Assembly: GCA_038240665.1 (NCBI GenBank)
Contig: JBBRGN010000006.1
Location: 1-47,469 of the forward strand
Direction: 5' to 3'
Source of the DNA: Haliscomenobacter sp038240665
GTDB taxonomy: Bacteria; Bacteroidota; Bacteroidia; Chitinophagales; Saprospiraceae
Length of the DNA stretch: 47,469 nt
Part shown: positions 1 through 9,639 of the stretch, piece after piece
Layout of the letters: each line of letters begins with the position of its first letter
How positions within the stretch are numbered: the first letter of the stretch is position 1
Notes under the pieces: generated by a model
What the model was told of the DNA's origin: nothing
Database searches by the model: none
Seen by the model: the letters and a program-made list of their open reading frames with translations, nothing else
Made by a program: the position numbers and the translations under genes

Positions 1-2
1 CT

Positions 3-1034
3 ACCTTTGAATGGGCTGCAACTTATGACCGAAATGTAAGCGGCGGTTCTGGCGGCGCAAAAGGCGTAAGTTTTGGCTTAGCGTCGATCAATGAAAATTT
101 GAGTACTAAAAAACGCTACCAGACCAGGGCTTACTATACCATTACTCCGGTTGGTCCGGCCCCTACGGGTTGCACCAGTACTTCTGTACGCATTACCATC
201 ACTATTGCCGGTAAAAAAACCAGCTGCCCCGCTGCTACGCCAAGCGCTACTACCGAAACGATTGCGCACAATTCTTCGCCCAAAACCAGGGTTGATGTGA
301 CCAATCCAAATGGTAACAGTTACTTGGTATTTGCCATCAGTAATTCTGGCGGGGTAAAAGGGATCACTCCAGCGCCTTATACCCGAGTGGATACGGCGAC
401 CATCGATCCAGGAATCTTGAAAAACAATTCCAAGGTCAATGCTGTAGTGACTTATACGATTGTGCCTTACAGCTACGGACCCAACAAAACCGACAATGGC
501 GGCGGTAAGGATGATATTATCGGGGCTTCCTTTACGGTAGTAGTGACGGTAACGCCTGCTCCAGGCATCATCGATACGGATGAGGGAACGTCTGTTCATA
601 GCGTAACTGGATTTTTGCCCAAAAAAGCTAATAATAACAAGCCAGTTGGCGATCTTTTGCAGGAGGAAGTGACCAGTAAATCCGTAGCAGATGCCGAAAA
701 TGAGTCTAACTTACCTCTGCGGGCTTTGAATGACTACCTGATTGCCAATCCGGGCGCTATGGAAAAACCACAGTTTGAATTGTTGCAAAACATTCCAAAC
801 CCTTTCCAAAGTTTTACCAAGATTGGCTTTTACTTGGGCGAACCTACAGAAGCGGTGATCACGATTAGAGACCTGAAAGGCTCGATATTGTACCGTTTAA
901 AGGCCAACTATGATCAAGGTTGGAATCAACTGGACATCAATGCTGGGGAATTAAGCGCCAGTGGTATTCTCTTTTACACCTTAGAGACGCCCCGTTTTTC
1001 CGAAACGAAAAAAATGGTGGTGTTGAATCGCTAA
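3..1034 (+). CDS. T9SS-sorted secreted protein, C-terminal part (5' end outside window)
   Basis: The reading frame is already open at base 3 and runs to TAA at 1032-1034, so the gene starts upstream and only the last 343 codons are visible. The final ~85 residues look like a type A T9SS C-terminal sorting domain: an N-P-F motif after a short hydrophobic strand (FELLQNIPNPFQSFTKIGF), a strand with a DLKGSILY turn, a G-W-N-Q-L motif, and a basic hydrophobic end (KKMVVLNR). Such domains send proteins through the outer membrane by the type IX system, after which they are cleaved and attached to the surface. The preceding ~250 residues are rich in Thr, Val and Asn, as in surface beta-domains, with no catalytic motif I recognise. 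A hairpin terminator follows at 1073. Function beyond secretion is unknown. Confidence 0.85.
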   Translation, partial: TFEWAATYDRNVSGGSGGAKGVSFGLASINENLSTKKRYQTRAYYTITPVGPAPTGCTSTSVRITITIAGKKTSCPAATPSATTETIAHNSSPKTRVDVTNPNGNSYLVFAISNSGGVKGITPAPYTRVDTATIDPGILKNNSKVNAVVTYTIVPYSYGPNKTDNGGGKDDIIGASFTVVVTVTPAPGIIDTDEGTSVHSVTGFLPKKANNNKPVGDLLQEEVTSKSVADAENESNLPLRALNDYLIANPGAMEKPQFELLQNIPNPFQSFTKIGFYLGEPTEAVITIRDLKGSILYRLKANYDQGWNQLDINAGELSASGILFYTLETPRFSETKKMVVLNR

Positions 1035-1072
1035 TAGTCTATTGAATAGCAATGACTTAATATAAAAAAGAT

Positions 1073-1111
1073 GGTCGTTCTGCCAATTGGTGGAACGGCC
1101 TTCTTTTTTTT
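1073..1111 (+). terminator. Rho-independent terminator after the T9SS cargo gene
   Basis: The arms GGTCGTTCT (1073-1081) and GGAACGGCC (1092-1100) pair along their full length with G-U wobbles, the inner GCC/GGT extends the stem, and the loop is AATT. A run of T at 1103-1111 follows directly. The hairpin sits 38 nt after the stop codon and separates this gene from the glycosyltransferase that begins at 1136. Confidence 0.8.
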
Positions 1112-1135
1112 AAAAACCCTTATTATTTTTAGCGG

Positions 1136-2446
1136 ATGGATTCTAATCAACCGCGACTTCTTATGATCGCTTATCTTTTTCCGCCAGTTCAGGCGGTGTC
1201 TACCTTGCGTTGGTATCATTTGTACCTCGAAAGTCGGCGGTATTTTTCCCATATTGCGGTCTTGACTTCCAAACATTGGCAAAGGATGCACCAGGATCCG
1301 CAGTTGGTTTTGCCCATTCAACCTTATCTCATTCCAACCTATGATTTACGCCGCATTACCTTACTGCGCCAGAACCGACCTTATCTTTCTTCCAACATCA
1401 AAAAACAAGCTTTCTTAAGCCGATTTTTGCATCTCTTGGATGCTTTCCCCTTTAATCTATTGGTGAGCGATGGTGGATTGGTCTACATTTTCTTGGCCTA
1501 TCGCAAAAGCGTCCGGCTGGTTAAAACCCAAAAAACGACGCATGTCTTGAGTTCTTTTCGACCTTATTCTGATCATGTGGTTGCTTGGTTGTTGAAACGC
1601 CGTTTTCCTCAACTTTTCTGGGTGGCCGATTTTCGTGATTTGCACCTTGATCCCTCGCGGAAAGCTCTATGGCAACCAAAATTGCAGCGCTGGTTTAACC
1701 ACCAAATTTTGAAAAAAGCAAACCTTGTAACGACTGTTTCCGAGGGATTGGCGCAGCACATCTTTCCGTTTCATCCTCGGGTTTATGTGTTGCGCAATGG
1801 CATCGATCCCATTGGGTTAGTGCAAAAAGAGCGGTTATTGCCTAATGAAAAATTCACGATAGCTTACACGGGTTCGTTGTATCCGGGATATCAACAGCCG
1901 GTTTTTTTATTCCAAACACTGAATGCTTTGGTTCAAAAAGGTAAGCTTTCATCCAGCGATTTTCAGTTGATTTATGCCGGAAAAGACAGCGCCATTTGGC
2001 AGGAAGCGTTAAAAAAATCGAGACTTAACTGCCCGAGTCTTGACTTGGGTATGTGCTCTTTGCAAGATGCTCGGGCCATTCAACAGCACAGCGATTTAAA
2101 TGTACTTTTTTCCTGGTCTACGCCCAATTTATACGGCATCCTTACCGGAAAATTGTACGACTATTTAGCGGCTCGCAAACCCATTGTTGCTTTGGTAAAC
2201 GGGTCGCATGATCCAGAATTAGAGCAAATTATAGACGAAACCCAATCGGGGAAGGTTTTTTATAAAGACCAAGAAACAGCCTTAGCAGCGCATATTTTGG
2301 GTTTGTATCAACTTTGGGGAAAAAACGCTGGTCTTACTCCCCTAATGCCTGCTGAAAGTTTGCAGTCATTTTCTTGGCCAGCCTTAATGGAGGGATTGGC
2401 CGCCGCACTTGAAATAGAACCGTTGAATTACCCTCTTAACCACTGA
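1136..2446 (+). CDS. Glycosyltransferase, GT-B fold, family 4-like
   Basis: This 436-residue protein has a typical GT-B layout. The N-terminal Rossmann-like strand (LLMIAYLFPPVQAVSTLR) carries the Pro-Pro motif seen in cell-surface GT4 enzymes, a middle segment VSEGLAQHIF precedes the LRNGID linker, and a C-terminal donor-binding half begins at FTIAYTGSLYPGY. The late segment GKLYDYLAARKPIVALV matches the usual nucleotide-sugar site near the end of GT4 proteins. Substrate cannot be read from sequence; polysaccharide or lipopolysaccharide assembly is the usual role. Its 3' end overlaps the convergent FemAB-like gene by 19 nt. The ATG at 1136 lies just after the terminator of the upstream gene, with no clear Shine-Dalgarno, which is common in Bacteroidota. 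Confidence 0.8.
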   Translation: MDSNQPRLLMIAYLFPPVQAVSTLRWYHLYLESRRYFSHIAVLTSKHWQRMHQDPQLVLPIQPYLIPTYDLRRITLLRQNRPYLSSNIKKQAFLSRFLHLLDAFPFNLLVSDGGLVYIFLAYRKSVRLVKTQKTTHVLSSFRPYSDHVVAWLLKRRFPQLFWVADFRDLHLDPSRKALWQPKLQRWFNHQILKKANLVTTVSEGLAQHIFPFHPRVYVLRNGIDPIGLVQKERLLPNEKFTIAYTGSLYPGYQQPVFLFQTLNALVQKGKLSSSDFQLIYAGKDSAIWQEALKKSRLNCPSLDLGMCSLQDARAIQQHSDLNVLFSWSTPNLYGILTGKLYDYLAARKPIVALVNGSHDPELEQIIDETQSGKVFYKDQETALAAHILGLYQLWGKNAGLTPLMPAESLQSFSWPALMEGLAAALEIEPLNYPLNH

Positions 2447-3399
2447 TAAGCCACATTGAGCGCGTGGTTTTTAAATCGGGTCAGCATAAAATAGGGTTGC
2501 ATATCGCCACCAAACATCGCAAAAACTTTAGCAGCACCAGGAAGCATACTGCCTTCAAAATCAAATGAACCGACTTTTCTACTGGCTTGTTGGATGGCTT
2601 CCCAAATGGCTAAACTAATGGCACCGCGATGTCGGATGCTGGGATTGGAACCTAAAAGCAGGAGATAGGCCGTTGTTTTATCGTATAAAACATAAGCGGC
2701 AGCATGGATTTTCCCGTCTTGATCCGCTACTGTAATGATTTGACGTTGAGCATTTTCTGTAACTGCAGTGTCTAATTTTTGCAAAAACGCCAAGGAAAAG
2801 GGCATTTTTAGGCGTTTTTTGGCAAAGGTTAATTCCATCAGTCGATACAGCTCAAGTAGAGAATCTGTTACGTGCATGTTGAGTTTTAACAAGCTGGAAG
2901 CTGCTTGGATATGATTGCGCACTTTGGGAGAAAAATGGCTAAACAGCGTTTGCAAATTCGCAAGATCCGATAGTACAAATGAATACCGAGTGGTTTGTTT
3001 AAATCCGGTCCAGGCAAATGGCAACCAATTTTTTAACTGCGGCGGGCATTTTACTTGTATCATGCTAGCTAAGGGAAATTGCTCGATCAATTCCGGATAG
3101 ACCGAAAATTCAAAATCGCGGGTCGATCTGTCCAATTTTTCAGCATACGGATAAAAAAGCCAAGGCCCCAACATTGGAGTCAACATCGGCGTAACGATCC
3201 TGGTGAATCCCCAATGTTTTTGAATACAATAAGGCCATATGCCCTCGACTATTCCTTTTTTGTTTTTAACCCATATTGCTCTCCACTGCCCTTGAATACA
3301 GACCGCATCCAACCACCAGGGCTGGTAAAAAATCGGCAAATCGTACTCTTTACAGATTTGTCGATAACCCGTTTGGTCAATTTCTAGAGTTGAAGGCAT
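2428..3399 (-). CDS. FemAB/GNAT-like acyltransferase (Acetyltransf_6 type)
   Basis: The 323-residue product has the layout of FemAB-like GNAT proteins: an N-terminal substrate domain (FYQPWWLDAV, with the Trp-Trp pair typical of the group), a central helix that begins with a KVRNHIQAA motif, and a C-terminal acyl-CoA-fold half (HAAAYVLYDKTTAYLLLLGS, then GAISLAIWEAIQ and FDFEGSMLPGAAKVFAMFGG). Related proteins transfer aminoacyl or acyl groups in cell-wall or exopolysaccharide synthesis. It is the last gene of a four-gene minus-strand operon; its start overlaps the end of the preceding gene by 23 nt. Given the two glycosyltransferases in the same operon, a role in decorating a surface glycan is plausible, but the substrate is unknown. 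Confidence 0.75.
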   Translation of the reverse strand: MPSTLEIDQTGYRQICKEYDLPIFYQPWWLDAVCIQGQWRAIWVKNKKGIVEGIWPYCIQKHWGFTRIVTPMLTPMLGPWLFYPYAEKLDRSTRDFEFSVYPELIEQFPLASMIQVKCPPQLKNWLPFAWTGFKQTTRYSFVLSDLANLQTLFSHFSPKVRNHIQAASSLLKLNMHVTDSLLELYRLMELTFAKKRLKMPFSLAFLQKLDTAVTENAQRQIITVADQDGKIHAAAYVLYDKTTAYLLLLGSNPSIRHRGAISLAIWEAIQQASRKVGSFDFEGSMLPGAAKVFAMFGGDMQPYFMLTRFKNHALNVAYQWLRG

Positions 3400-4612
3400 T
3401 TGAAGATTCGTCTTTTATACAGCAAATTAAAGGAGCAAGTTCCTTAAAAAAACGTTGGCGGACTGCTCTTATGTCATAAGTTCTGAGCGCCTTATCTGCT
3501 TGCTGGCGATATATGCGATGAGCAGCATGGTTGATCCACTCCACCAGCAGCGCAGCTAATTGATGTTCGTCTTTATAGGATGCGGTCAATGGTTGTAGAC
3601 TATCCGGTAGCGGATAAGCCGCTGAAACCAAAGCCGGGGTTCCCATCCGAATAACATCATTAATCGCGCCAGAAATCGTTGTTTTGCCCATTTGTTCATG
3701 GCTTAATCCAAAACGGCTATGTCCTTTCAAGGGCAAAATAAGGAAATCGGCGGAAAGTAAGCTATTGTCGTATACCTTTAGTGGAATAAAATGATCAAAT
3801 GTTTGGATAAGCAAGCGACCGGAAACCATTTCTTGCCAACGATGAACAATTTTCTTCTCTTCATTTGATCTAGCTCCGCCTAGCAATACTAGTCTCACTT
3901 TTTGATGAAGTAGTCCCCGAACCAAACGCAGACTGCGCTCCACAAGCGCGTAATGCCGGCCATTGCTTTTTATCGTTCCAGGAATGACGACTTTTATTTC
4001 TTTTTGGCTTTGATGATTCAGGATTGGGTATTTTTTGGTAAAAAAAGCAAACGGGACAACTACGGCTTGCTCATCATGGCTTATCCAGCCTTTAGAGCGG
4101 ACAAAAGATCGAATACTTTGTTCGGGAAATCCCCAAATCATGGGTAGTTCGCGGAATTTTTTTTGCCAATAAGCTTCTTGTCTCCATTTTCTTTTTAACC
4201 ACTGTAGCCTTTCAAGTACTTGTATGCTTAAGCTTGTCGATTTTGAACAAGAAGTTTGATCAGGATTGAAAAAATGATGGCTGTTGTGGATGATGGCCAA
4301 AACCGGAGCGGGGTAATGGAGTCGAGACCAAATTTTCCAAGGACTTCCCACCGTGATCAAACAAACTAGATCACAGGAATTCAAGCGGGAAAGGTGGCGC
4401 TGGATCTCCCTTTTTGTCGCTACATTATGCCAGTTTGCCTGAGCGGCTTGGAAACGGTAATTGGCCAACCACTCTTTTTGCATCCCGACAGGAGCGATAA
4501 TGTCCAACTTGATATGGGGCATATCTAGTATTTGACAAAGCGCGAACAATACCTCGCTGTGATCATAAGCTTCCACTAGGGCTATCGATATTGTTGAATC
4601 TTTCCTTTCCAT
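3377..4612 (-). CDS. Glycosyltransferase-like protein (GT-B type, weak match)
   Basis: A 411-residue protein that resembles a divergent GT-B glycosyltransferase. The first half has an alternating strand/helix pattern with LVCLITVGSPWKIW and VLAIIHNSHHFF. The second half opens with KVVIPGTIKSNGRHY and VRLVLLGGARSNEE, like the donor-binding Rossmann half, and later carries DFLILPLKG and GTPALVSAAYPLPD. No transmembrane segment or signal peptide is seen. Its ATG shares one base with the TAA stop of the PorU2-like gene (TAATG at 4610-4614), and its stop lies inside the next gene, so translation of the three genes is probably coupled. I infer a role in glycan transfer connected with its neighbours; acceptor and donor are unknown. 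Confidence 0.6.
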   Translation of the reverse strand: MERKDSTISIALVEAYDHSEVLFALCQILDMPHIKLDIIAPVGMQKEWLANYRFQAAQANWHNVATKREIQRHLSRLNSCDLVCLITVGSPWKIWSRLHYPAPVLAIIHNSHHFFNPDQTSCSKSTSLSIQVLERLQWLKRKWRQEAYWQKKFRELPMIWGFPEQSIRSFVRSKGWISHDEQAVVVPFAFFTKKYPILNHQSQKEIKVVIPGTIKSNGRHYALVERSLRLVRGLLHQKVRLVLLGGARSNEEKKIVHRWQEMVSGRLLIQTFDHFIPLKVYDNSLLSADFLILPLKGHSRFGLSHEQMGKTTISGAINDVIRMGTPALVSAAYPLPDSLQPLTASYKDEHQLAALLVEWINHAAHRIYRQQADKALRTYDIRAVRQRFFKELAPLICCIKDESSNAFNSRN

Positions 4613-7600
4613 TAGCGAAGCAATACGATTTTACCAAAACCATTTTTCACAAAAGCATCCGCCGCAGAAGCCCACACCTTAAGCGCCTGACCTTGTGAAT
4701 TTTGCGCATTAACGCGGTACAAGTAGACGCCGTTGGCCAGTCGGTCGCCAAAATCATCGGTACCATCCCATACGAAATCAGATAAATGGACGCCTACTTT
4801 GAGTGGACCAAATTCTGCGCTGCTGATGTGTCTGACTTGTTTGCCGGAAATGGTGAATATTTGGATTTGGAAATTGTCCAGCGCTTCTTCTCCACTAAGC
4901 GTGTACCAAAATCGACAAGTGCTGGTAAATGGGTTGGGGTAGGGAAGAAATTGGCTCAAAGCTGCTTCCCGAACGATCCGAAAGCGAATGGAATAAACAC
5001 TGTTTCCTGCCAAATTGCCGCTGGCGTCGCGGGCACGCACCTGCAAGACGTACTCGCCATCCGTTTCAATCGAGGGCATCCATTCGAGTCGGGCGCTATT
5101 TTTTTCACCGCTTGCAGGTAAAAAACGCGTATCCATTTGCTGAAAAATGGGTTTCAACGTGTTGCCACGCGCTGGAACAATCCGCACATCCAACAAACTG
5201 GTGTCTTGTAAGGGTAAAAAACGGTTTTCATCGCTTACTTGGATGGCGATCAGGGGCTTGCTGGAAACCAAATCATTGTTCAATATCCGGACGCCATCAA
5301 AAGTCACATCCACTACTGGCGGACTTTTATCCACCTGAACACAGGCTGCTAGCGTTCCTACATTGTTCCAATAGTAGCGTTCAAGCGTTCGCTTCCCTGG
5401 ATTGAGTTCAATGATCAAGCGACAAGTCCCTTCCAATTGGCGGGTATCCCAGGATTGACGTAGCAGCAGGGAATCATTTTGGGCGATCCTACCCAGCTTT
5501 TGTCGACTTATTGATGAATTGTTGTATTGATCGATTAGGGTGAATTGTACTTCCAAGCTGTCCAGCGCGCCTTCGCCAAAATTGTAAATAGGCGTACGTA
5601 GTTGCAGCGATTCACCTTGCTGAACGGTGTCTTTTAGCCACCCCCATTTGTTGCCCAAGCGCAACGCCGCATCGCCCCAACCTGAATAATAAGCTTGCCA
5701 ATCATGCAATTTGGCGGGTGTACGCAGGATGCTGTCTTGAAACTTTGCTTCCCAACTTAACCAAGGATAAAGCTGCGCGTCAATTCCTGTTAAATCTAAA
5801 GAATCGCCCAAAACTGCTCCTTCCCAAACCGGAATTTTGGTTTGCCCATCAACCCCAAGCGCATAGATTTGCCAGTTGACTTGATCGGCTGGGCCGTCGA
5901 TTTGATAATTCCAGTGCAAAGACTCCCAGCGTCGAGCGGGTCCAATAAGTTGTGGGGACATACTTCCTTTTGTCAAGGTTTCCGGCAAATCAAACCAAAG
6001 GGTTCGGGTTTCGGCATTGGAATTGGCCAATGCTTCACCCAGGACTTTTCCGTGGTTGATGTAGGAAAAGATGTAGGGAGTTGCGCTGCGTTTTTCCAAT
6101 TGCCGGATCAATTGTGCGCCATTTTTTTCCAAAACTTGAAATAGATTTTTGCCATACGTCAAAGAATCTGCCGCCCATTGATCGGCAAAAAAGCTTTGAC
6201 CTTCATCGTGGTGGGTAAGGAGGAGCACGTAATGGCCGCTTGGGATGACCTGTTCTAAAAATTGGATAATTTTTTGGCGTTCCAAGGGTGTTTCCAAACG
6301 AAAAACAAAGGCGCTAAGGTCGGTACGCTCCAAATTGTAAGCGCCGTATTTTCCTCCGGGAGTATTGAGCCAGGGTTGCCCAGTAAGGGGGTCAAAAACG
6401 GCAATACACAAGGCTTTGCCCCAGCCCCACCAAAATGGGACTCGAAAAACGCGGTGGTTGTTGTACAGGTAACGTGTAGGAACGCTGTTGGCGCTGCCCA
6501 TGGCGATGGACTCTCCAATGATGTTGTTGAGCTTGGTCTGAAAGTGTAGGTCTTTTTCAGCGCTACTCCATTCCGTCTGTTGAAAACGATTGAATGGAAA
6601 CTGTTGATGATGAGATTGATTCCATCCTTTGTGGTTGCCGCCGTATTTAAAGGAGTAGGTTTTGAAGGCTGAAAAAGATTGGGCAGAATCGGGTTTTGCC
6701 CGCCAGTAATACACCAAACCTGCTCGCCAAATGGAAGGGGGAAGCGTCCAATCTGCTCTGCCACCTGACATGGTTACCGTTGTTGACAGCTTATACGAGC
6801 TATCGAAAGTACGCAGGGTATCTATTTCCATTTGAAAAATCCCGGTGCTTGCCGGATTGCTTGCCCCAATGCTCAATCTTACCATTTGTGAATGGCTGGT
6901 CACGATTGATTCATCGGCAGGGGATAAGGCTGCAAAATCATTGGCTTGCACCACAAAGGAAAGCCCTAATTTGCCTGAAGCTTGTCGAAATTGATTGTTG
7001 TTTTTGGCACTTGGTAGCGGTGCTTCAACCAGCCGGTTTTCAGGATCAATTTCCAAGTACAAGGTATTCAAACCGCTGGCGGCATTGCCTTGGGTGGGGA
7101 TTTTGGTTTGCCAAGGGGTAGAGAAGCCCCGTAGCCGTATTTTTTTTCGAAAAGCTTGTTCCATGCCTCCGGGTAGCACCCTACGAATGGCCAATTCCAC
7201 GCTATCCAAATAATTGAAACCGATGTTGGCCATGCTACCAGATAGGGTAATGCTATCGTCGTATACATGCGGAAGACCAGGTGAAAGCTGGATGGAACTG
7301 GGATCAAAGGTAAGATCAGGTAGATTGTACCGCCGCAAAACGAGAGCTGGATCACCATGGTAACTGATTTGCTCCAAAAGACTGCGCAAACCAAAGGATT
7401 TCAAGGCTTGGATTTCTAGTTTTTGACAGGTCAATTGCAATAAAGTACCCAGGCTTTGGGTGCAGTAGCTCGGATCTCCCAGCAAGTCGTACCAGGTTTT
7501 TAAGTATGTTTCCAAAGCGGAGGGATAGGCATAACCCGCCGAAGCGACGTAGGCGATGGCACCGCGTTCTGGCGTTAAGACGAAGCGTTCGCTCAGGCTG

Positions 7601-9639
7601 TTTTGTTGATCGTAGAGATACCCCGTCAAACATCCCAGCGAAAACATGACCGGGTAGCGGTCCTTGTTGTCAAAAATAGAAGGGTCATCCAAACCAAAAT
7701 CGGTATTGGTGACCGCACCATGTCCAAAAAAGGTTTTGATGGCAACTCCAGCATTGACGCTTTGAATCACTTCTTCGGCAGTAGAGCGCTGCACCGTAGC
7801 CGCATTTTCCTTAATTACAGTAGTTACTTGCGCACCAAAACCATTTTGGGCAATGGTCTGACTGAGCCGCTCAACGTGGTTTTTAAACAAAGCTTGATCG
7901 CCTGGGTTACCCCCTACAATGTGCAATACTTTTTTTTGCCAAGCAGCTTGATCCCAATCGCGGTCTTCGCGCAGCCGCCGTTCATGGCTAATCACTTTGT
8001 TGAGGTAGTTTTTGATTTGTTCCGGCTCCGTAACCGCCAAACGACCGATCGGAAATAGGGGCGCCGTTTTTCCATTGGGGGTGAAAAGTAAACGATCTGA
8101 TCCGGGGACTCCAAACGGCGGGATAAAATGATGGGGGCGCAAAACACCTTGGTCGCGGCGCATCCGTACATAATCCATGCCATGCCCTACCAAAAAAATG
8201 AAGGGCGTTTTGGTCTGTTGTTTTTTGAGCCAAAAACCAAAATTGCGCAGTCCTTGGGGATGCTCCGTATGACCGTAGCCAAATTGAAGGTACAATTCAT
8301 CCACCGAAAGGAGGAGGGGTGTAAAGCCGCCGCCTTCCAAGGATCGGCGATAGTCCAGGTAGGCGTCAATGTTTCTTTTGCCTTCGGGGTGTTGAATTAA
8401 CCGGGGATGCGTAATAAGGATGAAATCAGCTTGAATGGAGCGGTAATCCCTAAAAGTTACCGGAGTTAATGCTTCAATGGTCTGTACTGTTTTTGGGGTC
8501 TGAAACAAAAAATAAGCCGTGTTTTGATTTGAAGCAGGCAAAACGAAGCGGGCACTGCGTTGGTCGGTTTTGGGTAGGATGCGGTATTGGTTGGTGCGAT
8601 CATACAGCACCCATTGTGAATTTAGAGGAAGGTCTTTGAGCTCAAAAAAACGCGTTTCATTGCTTGGATCCAATTCAAAAAGCAAGGAAGTGTTTTGTCC
8701 CAAACTCAAATTTGCGGGGTAACGCCACTGGACAAAAGCAATGCTGTATTGATCGCTGTTGTCGATGTTGCCGTCAATTTGGACGCTCATCTGGTCGCTT
8801 AGCGCGGTATTGACTAGTTTTCGCTGATACGTTTTTACGGTAAAACGATCCAACGAATCCAGTATTTCCAACTGTTCCAGCGATTGAGGTGCATTTTTTT
8901 GCCGGGTACGAATCGACAGCTGATGTTGGTAAGCGCTGTTTGAAAACAAGCGAATTTCTAAGGAGGCATCGGCTCTAATGGAGCTATTGAGTTGATCCAA
9001 CTTGAAATCAATTTGTCGCTGTCGAGCATATCCTGACCCAAAACCTTCGCCGGTGTCATAACTCGAATAAGTAATTAAATTCTCGCCATCATAGCGGGCA
9101 TCGGTAAAGGCTTGCTGGAATACGGTTTGCGTGCTGCGCCAACACCAAGAAATGGCCTGCGATGGAACATTGCTTTGGTCAGGTGCTAAGTTGGCGTAGC
9201 GTAGGGTTGACATACCAATGGGCGCCACGCTTAAAAAATAGACGCTGGTGTCGGAATACAACGCATAAAGTGGATTGAGTTGATCGCGATCGGGGTTTTC
9301 GTATAAAAAACGGTCAAAACCTCCGGCATTCCTACGACCATAAAACTCGATAAAATCTTTTTCCTGTAAACTAGCGTCAGCAGACGAAACAAATAAAGGC
9401 ACTTCTTTTCCTTCAAATAACAACTGAAAGCGCGAGCCAGTAAAATCCTTTAATCCCACTTTTTTCAGTACTTCAAATGGAATGCGATACACTCCATTTT
9501 GGTCAATTTTAATCTTGAAATATGGTTGATCAAAATGGACCCATTCGTTACCAAAGAGCGTATCCTGCCCATTCCACAGCTGCGCGGATAATTGAAGACA
9601 GCAGCAACACCAACAAAAAACAAAGCCTATTTTTTTCAT
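4612..9639 (-). CDS. porU2: C25-family cysteine peptidase, PorU2-like putative T9SS sortase
   Basis: This is a 1675-residue secreted protein. I chose the ATG at 9639 because it gives a signal peptide (MKKIGFVFCW, a Cys-rich hydrophobic core, then LQLSAQ) and an ATGA overlap with the upstream gene; an in-frame start 28 codons earlier does not give a signal peptide. The gingipain-type C25 domain contains the His-Cys pair: His640 in FFGHG and Cys670 in MFSLGCLTGY, a spacing like that of gingipains and PorU. An earlier FLVGHGMDY motif and a downstream AYVASAGYAY strand also fit. Beta-rich repeats follow. The C-terminus (YPNPFTSTCRFWYTL, DGTDDFGDRLANGVYLYRV) resembles the end of PorU-type proteins. 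PorU removes sorting domains and attaches cargo to A-LPS; PorU2 proteins are longer relatives with less certain function. It lies between two glycosyltransferase genes. Confidence 0.85.
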   Translation of the reverse strand: MKKIGFVFCWCCCCLQLSAQLWNGQDTLFGNEWVHFDQPYFKIKIDQNGVYRIPFEVLKKVGLKDFTGSRFQLLFEGKEVPLFVSSADASLQEKDFIEFYGRRNAGGFDRFLYENPDRDQLNPLYALYSDTSVYFLSVAPIGMSTLRYANLAPDQSNVPSQAISWCWRSTQTVFQQAFTDARYDGENLITYSSYDTGEGFGSGYARQRQIDFKLDQLNSSIRADASLEIRLFSNSAYQHQLSIRTRQKNAPQSLEQLEILDSLDRFTVKTYQRKLVNTALSDQMSVQIDGNIDNSDQYSIAFVQWRYPANLSLGQNTSLLFELDPSNETRFFELKDLPLNSQWVLYDRTNQYRILPKTDQRSARFVLPASNQNTAYFLFQTPKTVQTIEALTPVTFRDYRSIQADFILITHPRLIQHPEGKRNIDAYLDYRRSLEGGGFTPLLLSVDELYLQFGYGHTEHPQGLRNFGFWLKKQQTKTPFIFLVGHGMDYVRMRRDQGVLRPHHFIPPFGVPGSDRLLFTPNGKTAPLFPIGRLAVTEPEQIKNYLNKVISHERRLREDRDWDQAAWQKKVLHIVGGNPGDQALFKNHVERLSQTIAQNGFGAQVTTVIKENAATVQRSTAEEVIQSVNAGVAIKTFFGHGAVTNTDFGLDDPSIFDNKDRYPVMFSLGCLTGYLYDQQNSLSERFVLTPERGAIAYVASAGYAYPSALETYLKTWYDLLGDPSYCTQSLGTLLQLTCQKLEIQALKSFGLRSLLEQISYHGDPALVLRRYNLPDLTFDPSSIQLSPGLPHVYDDSITLSGSMANIGFNYLDSVELAIRRVLPGGMEQAFRKKIRLRGFSTPWQTKIPTQGNAASGLNTLYLEIDPENRLVEAPLPSAKNNNQFRQASGKLGLSFVVQANDFAALSPADESIVTSHSQMVRLSIGASNPASTGIFQMEIDTLRTFDSSYKLSTTVTMSGGRADWTLPPSIWRAGLVYYWRAKPDSAQSFSAFKTYSFKYGGNHKGWNQSHHQQFPFNRFQQTEWSSAEKDLHFQTKLNNIIGESIAMGSANSVPTRYLYNNHRVFRVPFWWGWGKALCIAVFDPLTGQPWLNTPGGKYGAYNLERTDLSAFVFRLETPLERQKIIQFLEQVIPSGHYVLLLTHHDEGQSFFADQWAADSLTYGKNLFQVLEKNGAQLIRQLEKRSATPYIFSYINHGKVLGEALANSNAETRTLWFDLPETLTKGSMSPQLIGPARRWESLHWNYQIDGPADQVNWQIYALGVDGQTKIPVWEGAVLGDSLDLTGIDAQLYPWLSWEAKFQDSILRTPAKLHDWQAYYSGWGDAALRLGNKWGWLKDTVQQGESLQLRTPIYNFGEGALDSLEVQFTLIDQYNNSSISRQKLGRIAQNDSLLLRQSWDTRQLEGTCRLIIELNPGKRTLERYYWNNVGTLAACVQVDKSPPVVDVTFDGVRILNNDLVSSKPLIAIQVSDENRFLPLQDTSLLDVRIVPARGNTLKPIFQQMDTRFLPASGEKNSARLEWMPSIETDGEYVLQVRARDASGNLAGNSVYSIRFRIVREAALSQFLPYPNPFTSTCRFWYTLSGEEALDNFQIQIFTISGKQVRHISSAEFGPLKVGVHLSDFVWDGTDDFGDRLANGVYLYRVNAQNSQGQALKVWASAADAFVKNGFGKIVLLR

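Noticed and set aside
78..599. A 173-codon minus-strand frame at the left edge
   Set aside because: It lies wholly within the T9SS cargo gene on the other strand, and its translation is low-complexity with no family match; it is a shadow.
7992..8233. Several 60-150 codon frames opposite the PorU2-like gene
   Set aside because: They are antisense shadows of a long, well-supported coding frame and show no motif of their own.
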